Shown here piece after piece: positions 10,371 to 21,414 of a stretch of 64,000 bases of DNA. Under the pieces are notes generated by a model that was given only the letters and a program-made list of their open reading frames with translations, was not told the DNA's origin and did no database searches. Source of the DNA: Pyropia haitanensis. Its lineage: Eukaryota; Rhodophyta; Bangiophyceae; Bangiales; Bangiaceae. Position 1 is the first letter of the stretch. Each line of letters opens with the position of its first letter. The DNA lies in the NCBI GenBank assembly GCA_008729055.1, contig SDUX01000008.1:806001-870000 (forward strand). The letters are read 5' to 3'. A program made the translations under genes and the position numbers.

Positions 10371-11496
10371 CTAGGAAGCAACGGGCTCGGCCACCTTGGG
10401 CGCCGTCTTCGGCAGCACCACGCAGTTGCCGCCAGAGCCCTCAATCGCCGCGCGGGCAGACGCGGTAAACGCGTGCGCGCGCACCGTCAGGTTCTGGGCG
10501 GTGAGCTCGTCGCCGCCCACCACCTTGGTCAGGTTGTGCGACGACTTGGTCACCACCCCCGCCGCGCGGAGGGTGTCCACGTCCACGGTGGCGCCCTCGG
10601 CCATCTCGTTGAGGTGGGACAGCTTGACCAGCGCGTACTCGGTCTTGGTGTGGCCCGCGCCCATGGGGCGACCCACAAACTTGGGCAGCCGCCGGTACAG
10701 CGGCGTCTGGCCACCCTCAAAGCCCGCCCGCGTCGGGCGCCCAGACCGCGACTTTTGGCCGCGCATCCCAAACCCGCACGACGCGCCCTGGCCCGCAGCG
10801 TCACCACGGCCCTTGCGCTTCTTCCGGTGCGTCGAGCCCGGCGCGGGGCGCAGGTTGTTCAGGGTCCAGACGTCACCCTCCACTGCACGCAAACAGTCGA
10901 TACAGGAAAGATGGGAATGGCAGGGGAAGGAGGATCCAAGCGGAGTGAAAACAGCACACCCACGCCATGACGGGTCAGATCAGACACCTCACACAAACAG
11001 GGCGTTATACCGACCCTGTGGACCCAACGAGCGAGCCTCTCGCCCCCACGTCCAAACCGGCTCGCGGGCGTCGCCACACACATTCCCCCTCACCACCAGC
11101 ACCAGTGCGCCTCGAGCCACACCCAAGCCACCGCTCTCCCCATCGCCTCAATCGCCAGCAGAGCATCAAAGCCCACCGCAATGAAAGTACATCTTCCTCC
11201 ACGCCCAGCCACCTCTCCCTCCCCCCGCCGCTTCCCGCCAGATGCAACCCGCAACGAGCCACCCCCCCCTGCGCGCACGTACCGACGGCGTAGTTCTCGT
11301 CCGCCCGCTTCTTCCAGTCAAACATCTTGGCGGTGGGGGTCGTCGTCACGGTCGATGGTGGCGCCGCCACCACCCGCCGCGCCGCCGCGGGCGCCGACCG
11401 CGCCGTGCACACGCGCGCCGACGTGCGGGCGAGGCCCGTGTAGGCGCCGCCGACGCGAGGCGCCGCGGCCGCAAACGCGGGCGTGGAGAACGCCAT
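10371..11496 (-). CDS. RPL15: Plastid ribosomal protein L15 (uL15c), nuclear-encoded
   Basis: This is a structural protein of the plastid 50S subunit. Exon 1 (11283-11496) starts MAFSTPAFAAAAPRVGG and encodes a transit peptide rich in Ala, Arg, Ser and Thr. Exon 2 (10371-10882) encodes the L15 body: LNNLRPAPGSTHRKKRKGRG, then GQKSRSGRPTRAGFEGGQTP and LYRRLPKFVG, all hallmarks of bacterial-type L15. The intron is 10883-11282 (400 bases, donor gtacgtgc, acceptor gcgtgcag, phase 1) and joins ENYAV to VEGDVW. The mature protein is about 241 residues less the transit peptide, normal for the family. The spliced frame is intact and needs no correction, so this is the best-supported two-exon gene here. 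L15 is commonly nuclear-encoded in photosynthetic eukaryotes. Confidence 0.93.
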
Positions 11497-12674
11497 GACG
11501 ACACACGGAGGGAGGGAAAGAGGGAGTAAAGGGAGCGGACGAGGTCTGGATGGACACGGGGGCGGCTACGGCGGGCGGTGTGGCGGTCGCACCACGAGGT
11601 CGGCGGGCGGGATGGCGGGCTGCGGTGACGACGGTGGCGGTGGCGGTCGGGGACGGGCGACGGGCGGCCGCGGGAGGGGGATTGGTCCGCCGCAGACCGG
11701 ATGAGCGCGGGCTTGAGCTCAACGCAAAGCCCCCCTCCTAGGCCCAATTTCCGACCGACGGCCGCCGTGTCCAGAAAGTGGTTGGCTGGGAGATTGACCG
11801 GATATGTTTGAACCCGGTTGACACTGTACGGTTATGCCACGTGTATATTCTGCATCGGAGTCTTCCCAGCACCCAATGAAGCAAGAGCAAGAAACCGTCA
11901 TGGTCAGGACACGTTCGGTTCCTTGGCACTGGACGCACAACAGAGGCACGCTCCGTACGCAGCACAGCAGCGGCCTCCGCCGTAGAAGGGCACTTGTCCA
12001 GGAACGCGAAGAGACGGGTCCCATCTCTAGCCGCGCCGTCGGGAGGCGCTACCCTACCCAGCGTCCGTCAAAGGAGTATGTATGGAAGGGGGAGCGGGCG
12101 CCCGCCGCATACATGCTGTTCGCTACGCGCCCCCGTGCCTCCCCAAAAGGCATGGTGCTTCACCGCCTAGCCACCCCGCTATCGTGCCGCGACGGCCGTC
12201 GCCATGACGGGCATGGCACTCGGCGCTGGTGGGTGCTGCTGGGCGCTGACAAGACGGGCGGTCGGCCGCGAGAGCCCCCCGGTCACGTCGTGGCGGCCAC
12301 GCCCCCATCATCGACGCCGCCGCCCGAGGGTGCCTCCTCGCGGCGCGGCCGTGGCGTCCGCGTGGCCCGCGCGGCGGCACGGCCGGCCGCCGCGCACCGG
12401 TGCCTCGTCACCTACCGCTCGCTGCCCCACCCTGCCGACAGAAACACGAGCCGCGGCCGTGCAGGCCCGTTTGCGCCAGCTGTGCTTGCCCCTACGACAC
12501 GCTCCCTCCCCCGCCACCCCCCCCCAAAATAATAAAGTCGACGCTGCCGCGTCCCCGTCCCGTCCGCCCGCCTCCTCCCTCCGCCCCGCAGCGCAACCGA
12601 TACTCCCCCCTCCCCCGGCTCGACGCGGACCCACGCGCCGCGGCAGGAGCGGTGCCCGTGCGACCGACCGGCCA
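11497..12674. other. Intergenic region
   Basis: This is the promoter side of plastid L15 (-) and the 3' flank of the giant kinase (-). Around 11750-12030 the sequence is close to balanced base composition, unlike its surroundings. No protein family is recognised. An aataataaa stretch occurs at about 12527-12536 on the plus strand. Confidence 0.4.
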
Positions 12675-15600
12675 TCACCACCCCTCAAACGGGTGCGGCA
12701 CCGCCACCACCGACGCCGCCGACGGGCACCCCCCCTTGTCACGCCGACGCGCCGTGGCGGGCCGCCGCCCCACGGGGCGGCATCCCCCACCCTCACCGCC
12801 TGTGGCGCCGTCCCGGGCGCCGCCCGCGTCACCGGCCGCCGCCGCCACCGCGCCACCGCCAATCGGGGACAATGGTGGCGTCGGCCACCCCCCGCCGCCG
12901 TCACCACCCTCGCCGCCCTCCCGCACAAAGCTGTACCCAAACAGCACCCCGCCTGCCACCCCCGCCGCTGTCGCCGCCGCCGCCGCCGCCGCCGCGGCGC
13001 CGCCGCGACGCCGCCCGCCGGCGGGGACCACCGTGCCGCCGCTCGCCGCCGCACGCGCGTGCATGCACCGGCCGAGGGGCCACCGGTGGCACCGCGCACG
13101 GTCACCGCCGCCGCCGCCGCCGCTGCCGCTGCTGCCGCCGCTGCCGCCGCCGCCGCCGCCGTCGGCGGCGCGGCGCGGGCGCCAGCCACTGCCACCGGCG
13201 TGGCCGCCACCACCACCATCCCCACCACTGCCACCCGACGACGTGGCCGTCGACGCGGCCCGCCCCGCCGGGTCGCCGTCCCAGCCATCCCCCGCCACCG
13301 AGGCGCCACGGCCACCGCCCGCGCCCGACCTACCGCCGCCGCCACCGCCGTCGCCGTCATACCAGCCACCGCCGCTACCGCCGTCCGTGTGTGGCGGTGG
13401 GGAGGCGCCGCGGGGGGGGTGGGGCGGCGCCGCCCGCCGCCGCCGCCCCGTCGGTGACGGTGCCCACCGCACCGCGGCTGCGGCCGTCCGTGTCGCCGCG
13501 GTCGACCGGCCGCCGCAGCGGGCGCGTCGATCGACACGCGCTGCTGCCGCTGCCAGAGCCGCGGTGGCCGCCGACAGAGGGGGCGGCGACGGCGGTGGCG
13601 ACGGCGGCGGTGTCTCGCTGCTGCCAGGGCTGACCGAAGAGCCGGCCGACGTGCAGGTGGGCGCGTCGCTGGGCGTGGCGCCAGCACGCTCGAGGCGAGC
13701 CCCGCACACCGCACTGGGCTGGCCCCCGACGCAGCTGGTGCGGTCGCCCCGCCGCGCCGCCTCTGGCCGGCTGTCGCCGTGGCGGCCCGCCCTACTCGGC
13801 CGCGGTTCCCGGCGCGCCTGTTGCGGGCCGTGCCCGACAGGAAGAATCTCATCCCCGCCGTCGCCGCCGCCACTGCCGCCGCCGACGCCAGCGTCGGCGG
13901 CCGTAACGACAGCGCCGACAGCGCCCGTGCCGTCCACGGGTGGGGAGCGTCCGTCGGGTGTGACGCCGCCGCGGCCGCCCCGTGGGCGCCGCTGCGGCGA
14001 CGCCGCCGCGGCGGCCACCCGCCGCACCCGCCGCACCCGCCGGTGGCGTGCCGGCCACGACGCGTCGCGCACGTGGTCGGGAATGGCGGCGGCGGCGGTG
14101 CGGGCGGCCGCGGGTGCTCGTGTCTTGGCGCCCCGCTCGCCCCTCCCCCCAGCCGTAATACCCCCTTCCAGGTCCGCGGTGCCCTCCCCCTCCCCCGGCG
14201 GCGTTGCGAAAATGTTGCCGTCCGTCAACCGCCCCGCGGCGGCCGCGTCCCAGTCGACCCCGCCAAAAAACGGGTGCGCCTTGACCTCCGCCCACCCCCC
14301 CCGGGCGGCAGACCCGCCCAGCCGGGCGGCCGGGTCGCGCGTGAGGAGGCCGCCCAGCAGGTCCGCCGCGGCGGCCGACACGTGCGGCGGCGGCGGCGGC
14401 GGCGCGGCGCGGATGGCCGCCCACACCCCCTCCGTGGTGGGCGCGTCAAAAGGGGTGACGCCCGCGAGCAGCTCGTACGCGAGGACGCCCACCGCCCACA
14501 CGTCGGCGGCGTAGCCGTAGGGCTCACCGGCGGCCGCCTCGGGCGACACGTAGTGTTTGGTACCGCACAGCGTGCGAGTGAGGCCGCCTCCGCCGTCGCC
14601 GCCGCCGCCACCACCACCACCGCCGCCGCCGCCGCCACCGCCGTCGCCACCAGCGCCGCCCCCACCACCGCCGAGCAGCTTGGACAGCCCAAAGTCGGCC
14701 AGCCGCACGTGGCCGCGGGCGTCGAGGAGCACGTTCTCCAGCTTGAGGTCCCGGTACAGCACCCCCCACCGGTGGAGGTGCTCCAGCCCGAGCACCAGCT
14801 CCGCCAGCACAAACCGCGCCGCCGCCTCTCCCAGCGACCGCCCCCGTCGACGCAGAAACGCGTAGAGGTCCCCCCCCGCGGCATAGTCGGTGAGCAGGTA
14901 CAGCTTCCGCGGGGACTGGAACGCGGCGCGGAGGGTGACCACAAACGGGTGCGGCGGCGTGACGCCCATGACCAGCCGCTCGTCGAGCGCGTGGCGCGCG
15001 GCGGCGGCCGACGCGGCGAGGCCCGCCTTGGGGATCACCTTCATCGCGAGCGGCGCGCCGGGCGGGGAGCCCCGCCGCCGGACGAGGTAGACGGTGCCGC
15101 TGGCACCGGCGCCCAGCGGGCGGAGCGTCTCAAACGCCGCGGCGGAGAGGGGCGGCACGCGCCGCGGACGGCCGCAGGGGGGGTGGGGGGGGGAGGGGGA
15201 CGCCGCCAAGCCACCAGCGGCGCCGCCGCCACGGCCACCCCCACCCCCGCCGCCGCCAAAGACGCCACCACCGCCGCCGCCAAACCCGCCGCCCCCATCG
15301 TCTAGGGAGCGACGGGCCGTCACCGCGTGCGCCCCCGCCCCCCGGTTCCCCCAGTGGTTGGCCCGCGGCGTCCGCGGCAGCATCACGCCGGCCCCCCCCG
15401 CGGCGGCCGCCACCGCCGCGCCCCACCCGCCAGGCGTAGACAGGTCTGGCAGCGCACGACGGGCACGGCGGCGGCCGCCGCCGCTGACCGCGGGCGCACA
15501 CTCCTCCTCGGCAGCGAGGGACCAGCGCCGGCTGCCGGCGGGGACTCGGTCGGCAACGCCGTCGGGCGCCGCGCATCGGCCAGTGGGAGCACCGTCGGCA

Positions 15601-15943
15601 GCGGCAGCGGCGGCGGCGGCGGCGGTGGCGGTAGCGGCGGCGGCGGCGGCGGCGGTGGCTGTGGCGGGCGGCGTGCCCCCCGCCGCCACCGTGTGTGGCC
15701 GCAGCAGCGCGTCGTGCCACCGCCGGCAGTCGTCGGTCGTGGCAAACAGCAGCCGCAGCGGGCGGCCATCCAGAGGGCACCCCCCCACCGCCGCGTCGGC
15801 GGCAGCACCGCCACCGGCAGCGGAGGCGGCAGCGGCAGAGACGGCGGCGGTGGTCGGCGCGACGGCCCCCCGTTGGCCGCCGCCGCCGGCAGCGGCGCCA
15901 CAGGCGGAAGCGGCGGCGGCGGCGGCCGCCGCGGTGGCCACGA

Positions 15944-15978
<35 letters not shown>

Positions 15979-16549
15979 CCACTGCCATGCCGCCGTGCCG
16001 ACACCTGCAGCACGTTGGGCGCCACCGCCGACACCACCACCGCCCGGTGGGCGGTGGAGACGGCCAGCAGCGGCGCGTCGCCAGGGCGCCAGCCGGGTGG
16101 CGACCGGCGGGTGCGGCCCGCGCCGGCGGCGGCGGCCGGTGTGGCGGCGGAGGCGGCGGGGGCAGCGGCGGCAGCGTCCGCCGCGGCGGCCGCCGCCGCC
16201 GCGTCGTCTGCCGTGATGCTGCCACGGCTGGCCGTCGATGGCGGCGGCGGCCAGCCGCCCGTGCCGCCGTCTGCACCGCTCCGCCGCGTGGGTGGCGCCG
16301 TTACGGCAGCGGCGGCGGCGGCGGCGGCTGCCGCCGCGGCGGCGGCCGCCACGGCCGCCCCTCCGTCACGGCGGCCGCGCCGCCACAGCCGCCCGCCCGT
16401 CGTGGCCGTCGCGTCCGACGGCCGTCGCGGCACGCGCCGCCGCGGCAGCCGCGCCGCCCCCTCTGACGCGATCGACGAGGCTGGCGCGGTGCGGCGGCGG
16501 CCGCCGCCACCATCGGTAGTGGTCGTGCCCGTCGAATGACGGCCGCCGT

Positions 16550-16580
<31 letters not shown>

Positions 16581-17297
16581 GGCGGCGGGGGGCGTGTGGA
16601 GGACGCCCCCGTAGAGGAGCAGCGTGGAGCCACGCAGCTCTGCCCACACCGCAGACCACTGCTTGCCGCCGCCGCCGCCGCCGCCGGTCGGCAGCCGCGC
16701 GAGCGCCATCAGCGCCGCCGTCACGAGCGACCGCCGGCCGCCGCCGTCACCCCCACCCCCACCGCCACTGCCGCCACTACCACCACCGCTGCCGCCGCCG
16801 CCGCTGCCGCCACCACCCCCCCCAGGCCCGTCGGCACGCTGCAGCAGCACCCACCCGGCAAGGCGGCGGCGGTGGTGGCCGACGAGTGCCAGCGCACCCC
16901 CCAGAGGCGGCGGCAACGGCGCGGATGGCGACCATGGCGCCGGTGGGGGGGAGGCCGACGGCAGGGGGGGCGGCGATGGCTGACATGGGGGACGCGCCGC
17001 GCCACCGTCGGCGTCCCGAGGGGGAACCCCGCCCCGCCCAGACGACCGCGGCGGCGCGCCCGCCGCCGCCGCCGCCGCCGCCGCCGACCGGCGACGGTGA
17101 CGCGGGAGCGCCACCGCGGCCACGGCGGCGTCGGCGGCGGCCACGGCGGCCGCGGCGGGCACGGACGGGCCGGCCGACACTGGCGGGGAGGCGCGTGCGG
17201 CTGGCGCCAGCGGCGCCGACGGGGCGGGCGGCGCCACCACCACCGTCGACGGCGAGTGGGGTGGCGGCGGCGGCAGCGTCGACGGTGGCGGCGGCGA

Positions 17298-17337
<40 letters not shown>

Positions 17338-17342
17338 GCCAT
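12675..17342 (-). CDS. Giant PH-domain AGC-family Ser/Thr protein kinase with low-complexity insertions
   Basis: Read from the ATG at 17342, this is one uninterrupted 1555-residue frame. A PH domain is spread over about 15700-16862: AGWVLLQRAD, then KQWSAVWAELRGSTLLLYGG, then after long Ala/Gly inserts PLRLLFATTDDCRRWHDALL. The kinase domain (about 15134-14250) has LGAGASGTVYLV, the VAIK-type Lys in LAMKVIPKAG, YRDLKLENVLL as catalytic loop, DFG, a poly-Gly insert, the T-loop RTLCGTKHYVSPE and DVWAVGVLAYELLAG. The C-tail ends with a typical AGC hydrophobic motif, LFGYSFV (12924-12944), after an Ala/Gly/Pro-rich stretch of several hundred residues. PH plus AGC kinase plus tail motif is the Akt plan, suggesting lipid-directed, PDK1-type activation. 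The open frame continues upstream to 18986, but that part looks like GC shadow. Confidence 0.75.
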
Positions 17343-17410
17343 GGCCGCCCACCGGGGGGGGGGCCCGCACACCCCGCCGCCGCTGCCGGCGGCACCCACC
17401 GCACGCCGGC

Positions 17411-17454
<44 letters not shown>

Positions 17455-17495
17455 GGGTGGCGGCGGCGGCGGCGGGCGTGGCGGCCGGGGTGGCG

Positions 17496-17535
<40 letters not shown>

Positions 17536-20500
17536 GGTCCCCCGCGCCAGGCGCGCCGCCCCCCGCCGCCGCCGCCACGTCGGCTGGCGCCACGCGCGGG
17601 CAGACGGTGTCGACCGGGGCGGTGGTGGCGGCGGCCGCGGCGGCGGCGGCGGCAGCAACAGCGTCGGCGACGGCGGCGGCGGCAGCAGCCGTCGGGGTCG
17701 GCGTCGGCACAGGCATCGTAGGATGCGCGGGCGCCGGCGTGGACCCGCCGCCAGCAGCAGTGGCGACCATAGCTGCGTTGCGTCTGGCGCGTGGGGACAG
17801 ACCCCGCCGCGGGAGGGTGGGCACGACGCGGCGGCCGCCACGGCGGACAGGCGCGCCACCACCCGTGGCGGGAGGCGGCGGCGGCGGGGTGTGGGTCACA
17901 AGGGCGTGGGGGGGGGGGGGGGGGGGTGGGTGGGGGCGGCACGCGGCGGCGCCCGACCGGGCCGACCGGGCCGACCGGGCCGAGGAGGGGCGGGTGGCGA
18001 GCCGGCCCCCCCCCCCACGACCGACCCCCGCGGCGACGCGCGTGGGGTGCGACGCCCGCCACGGGCGGCGCGGGTGGCGCCGCGCGGCGCCGCCGCCGCC
18101 GTCGTCGACCGCCGCGGCGGCGGCGGCGGCGGCGCGACGGCGGCGGCGGCAGCCGGCAGCCGCCGCGGGCGAAGCCCGCCCCCCCCCCCCGCGGCGGGGC
18201 ACACGCGACACGGCGCGGCGGCCGCGGCGGCGGCGGCGGTGGCGGTGGGCGCGTCCACGGGCGGCGCGGCGGTGGCGGGAACGCCACCGGGGGCGACCAG
18301 AGGAACAAACGGGGGGGGGGGGGGGGGGTGGGAGGGGGGGGGGTGGCCGTCGCCGCCGCGGCCGTGGGGGGGGTCTCGCCCGTGGGCGACACGAGCGGGC
18401 AGAGGGGCCCCCCGTCGTCGGCGCGTACGGCAATGGCGTGCCGCGAGGGGCGCGCCGCCGCCGGCCGCCGCGGCCGCCACGGGCGGCAGGCGGCTCGCCG
18501 CGGACGGCGCCGCGCCGGGGGGGGGGGGGGGGGGGGGGGGAGCCGCGGCGGCCGCCGCGCGTGGCGCGGCGGCGCGGGCGGCCGCCGCGGGCTCCTCCCG
18601 CATGCGCCGCCCCACCCCCCCAGGCGGGCGCCGCCCTGGACGTGCCGTCGTCCTCCCCCCCCCACGCCGCCTCTCTCATCGGCGCCGCGTCCCACGCATC
18701 GGGCGGCGGTGGCGAGGCCGGGGGTCCCTCCCCCCCCCCCCCCCCCGGCCTCCCCCCCCCCCCCCCGCTTCGTAACCACTGCCGGTGGCGTCTGCGCCGG
18801 CCGTGCCGCGGCGGCGCCGCCCCGCGGTGGGGACGTTGCAAAAATCGGGGGCGGCGGCGCTCGCCGAGGCGGGGTGGGCAGGGAGGGGGTCGGGGGGGGG
18901 GGGGAGGGGGGGCGGGGGGGGGGTGGGGGGGTGGGGGGGTGGGGAAAGAGGACCAGTGTGGCACCCACCGCTGCTGCCGCACCCAACGGTGTTCATTACA
19001 CTCGTGTGAAGAGGCGAGGGCGGGGGGGAGGGGGGAGGGGGGGGGGGGTGTGCGCGCCGGGCAGTTGGGGGGAACGCACGAATGGAAAATCGAAACGAGG
19101 TGGTGGCGGTGGGCGTGGAGGGGGATGAGCGTGGAGAGGGTTTGGGGGGGGGGGGGGGGAGCGCGGTTGGGGGAATGGCTCCCGCGGCGCGACGCCGCGG
19201 CGCCCACTGGCGGCGGGTGTCGCCCGCCCCCCCCCCCCCCCCCCCCAGGCCGGTCGCCCCTGCCGGGCGGCGCCCCCCCCCCCCCGCAGCGGGTGTCGAG
19301 CCACCACCGCGACGGCCGCGGCGGCAACGCGGCGGCCGCGCGCCGCCGGCGCGTCTGACGCGCCATCGACGGGTGCCGCCGGCGGTGCCGCCCGCGCCGC
19401 TGCCGGCGGCCCGCCGCTGCCGGCGGCGCGCCGCGGGAGCGGCCGCGGGGGGGGGGGGTTTGAGTGTAAATGGGGGGCGGCCGGGGAAGGCGGCGGGCGG
19501 CGCGGGGGGTGGGTGTCACGCCGACGGTGGGGGAGTGTGGTTGGGGGGGGGGGGGGGGGTTGGCGGTGCGGGGGGGGGGGGGGGGGGAAGACCCGCGGCG
19601 GTGGCGCGGCCGTGCCGCCGCGCGTGGCGGGGCCACCGCGCGCGGCCGCCGGTCGAGTGGCAGCCGACTGACGGCGGGATTCGTGCCGTGCACCGGCGGA
19701 AGCCCGTGCACCCGTGCCGTACCGTACTGTACCGTGTGCTCGGTTCGCGGGCGCACGTCTGCTGTGCTTCCGTTCAAAAGTGGATGTTGCTCGGACCTGC
19801 AGGTGTGGATTCATTGGTCCAGCCAGCGATTTCATGCACCACGTACCGTCAACATCCATTTTTTACAGAATGCACCATACAGAGGTGGCCACGGGAGGGC
19901 CCGTGCCGACTTGCGGGCTGCCAATGGAAATTCCGCCCACGCCGACACGTTGCGTGGGGGGGGGCGGCAGCTCCCCACGCCGCCGGTGCAGTACCCACCA
20001 CCGCCACCGCCACCGCCAGCGTCACCGCAACGACCTCCGCCACCACCACCGCCACCACCGCCGCCACCGCCAATGCCACCGCTGCCGCCTCCACAACCAC
20101 CACCGCCGCCCCCCTCCGCGCCGACACCCGTCTTGCCTCCTCACGAGGAAGGATACCTCTCAACCGCATCGCTGCGCTTGGGCGGTGCCTGCCCGCGCTT
20201 GACGTTGTCTGCTCGGCGCTCTTTTGTGCACCCACCTCACCGCTGCCGCTGGCTGGGGGGCGGGGGGGGGGGGGGGTGGGGAGAGAACAGCAGGGGGCGG
20301 TGGCGGGAGGGGGGGGTGGGCGCACCCGCCGGCGGCGGCGGCCGGGAGGGGGAGGGCGGCCAGCGGCGGCGGCCGGGGTGGGGTCACGCTCCCCAGGGGA
20401 GGGAGGGGGATGCCCGCGGTTGGGGGGAGTGGGCGTTTGGCACGGCCGGCCGGCCACCCGGCGCGGCGGTGGTGGGGCGGTGCTCCCGCCCCCCTCCTGG

Positions 20501-20784
20501 GCAGCCGCCGCGCCACTGCTGGCCGGCGCCGCGCCGCGGCGGCCGCCTGGCACGCGGCGGGGCCATCGTCGCGGCGTGCATGCAAATCCCCTGTCGTCGG
20601 CAGACCGCCTGCCCGCTCCGCTACACCACCCGCCACCCCTCACCCCCTGGTCGGCCACCCCACACCCCGCCCTCCCCCCCCCTCCGTGGCACCGTTCTCC
20701 GCGCCGCCGCGGGTGCCGTCGCTGCCGCCCCGCCGCTGTCGCCGCCGCCGCCGCCACCGCCGCCGCCGGTCGGCAAAGCGCCGG
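17343..20784. other. Extremely GC-rich intergenic and 5' region
   Basis: This is the upstream side of the giant kinase. It consists largely of GCC/GGC repeats, long G runs (for example 17908-17927, 18310-18330, 18518-18540, 18890-18945) and C runs (18728-18767). Open frames over 900 codons exist on both strands here but are composition shadows: poly-Arg, poly-Pro and poly-Gly with no domain. The interval 19690-19930 is less repetitive, with the run ccgtgccgtaccgtactgtaccgtg near 19713. No gene is recognised. Confidence 0.45.
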
Positions 20785-21414
20785 TCACTCTGCGGGGTGC
20801 TCCACGGGCGCGCCCGCCGCGGGCGCGCCCGCCGTAGGGGGTGCCGCTCCGCCGCCGCCCCCGTCCGTCCCGCCGCCCCCCGCGTTGGTGGCGGTCAGCA
20901 CGGCGCCGGCGAGGAGGAGGGTGGCAAGGAAGACGCCCACGACGCGGGCCACCTCGGCAACGAGCGCGCCAGGGGGGGTCCGCCCCGCCCGGGGGGGGCC
21001 GCCCCCACCCCGACCCCCCGCCGCGGCTCGCCGCGGCGGCGCCGTGCGGCTTGCCGCCGCCGTCTGCGTCGCCGCCGGCGTCGTTGTCGCCGCTGGCGTC
21101 GCCGCTGGCGTTGTTGCCGGCGCCGGCGCCGGCGCCGGCGCCGGCGACGCCGCCGCGGCTGCGCCCGTCACCCGGTGCTGCGGGTCGCCGTCGGCGGCGG
21201 TGGCCGGCCGGGGCTCGCCCTTGGCGCCCGCCGCCCGCCGCCGCCGCCGCTTGGCCTTGTCCGCCAGCGCCAGCGGCGGCGCCCGCCGCCCGGCGCACGT
21301 GCGGCCGCGCGGCGCGGGGCGGCCGCCGAGGCCGCCCCGCCGCGTGCCGCCGGCCGGCCACCGCGGGGAGGCGGCCGCCGCGGCCACCGCGCCGCCGACA
21401 ACCACAAACGCCAT
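20785..21414 (-). CDS. Hypothetical single-pass membrane protein, possibly plastid-targeted
   Basis: This 209-residue protein is not recognised. From the ATG at 21414 it begins MAFVVVGGAVAAAAASPRWP, an Ala-rich start followed by an Arg-rich, acid-poor region consistent with a transit peptide. A basic patch (KAKRRRRRAAGAKG) and an Ala/Pro/Thr linker follow. Near the C-terminus is one clear membrane segment, ARVVGVFLATLLLAGAVLTA, then a Gly/Pro/Ala tail. The hydrophobic segment is flanked by Arg on its N-terminal side. The in-frame ATG at 21792 would add an implausible Arg/His/Pro extension. No catalytic motif is seen. Confidence 0.45.
   Translation of the reverse strand: MAFVVVGGAVAAAAASPRWPAGGTRRGGLGGRPAPRGRTCAGRRAPPLALADKAKRRRRRAAGAKGEPRPATAADGDPQHRVTGAAAAASPAPAPAPAPATTPAATPAATTTPAATQTAAASRTAPPRRAAAGGRGGGGPPRAGRTPPGALVAEVARVVGVFLATLLLAGAVLTATNAGGGGTDGGGGGAAPPTAGAPAAGAPVEHPAE

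Noticed and set aside
17343..18986. N-terminal extension of the giant kinase frame by 548 codons
   Set aside because: Open, but made of poly-Pro, poly-Arg and poly-Gly with equally open opposite frames; the ATG at 17342 gives a more natural start.
16536..19358. Plus-strand open frame of 940 codons over the kinase region
   Set aside because: Antisense shadow of the GCC/GGC repeats; contains no recognisable motif.
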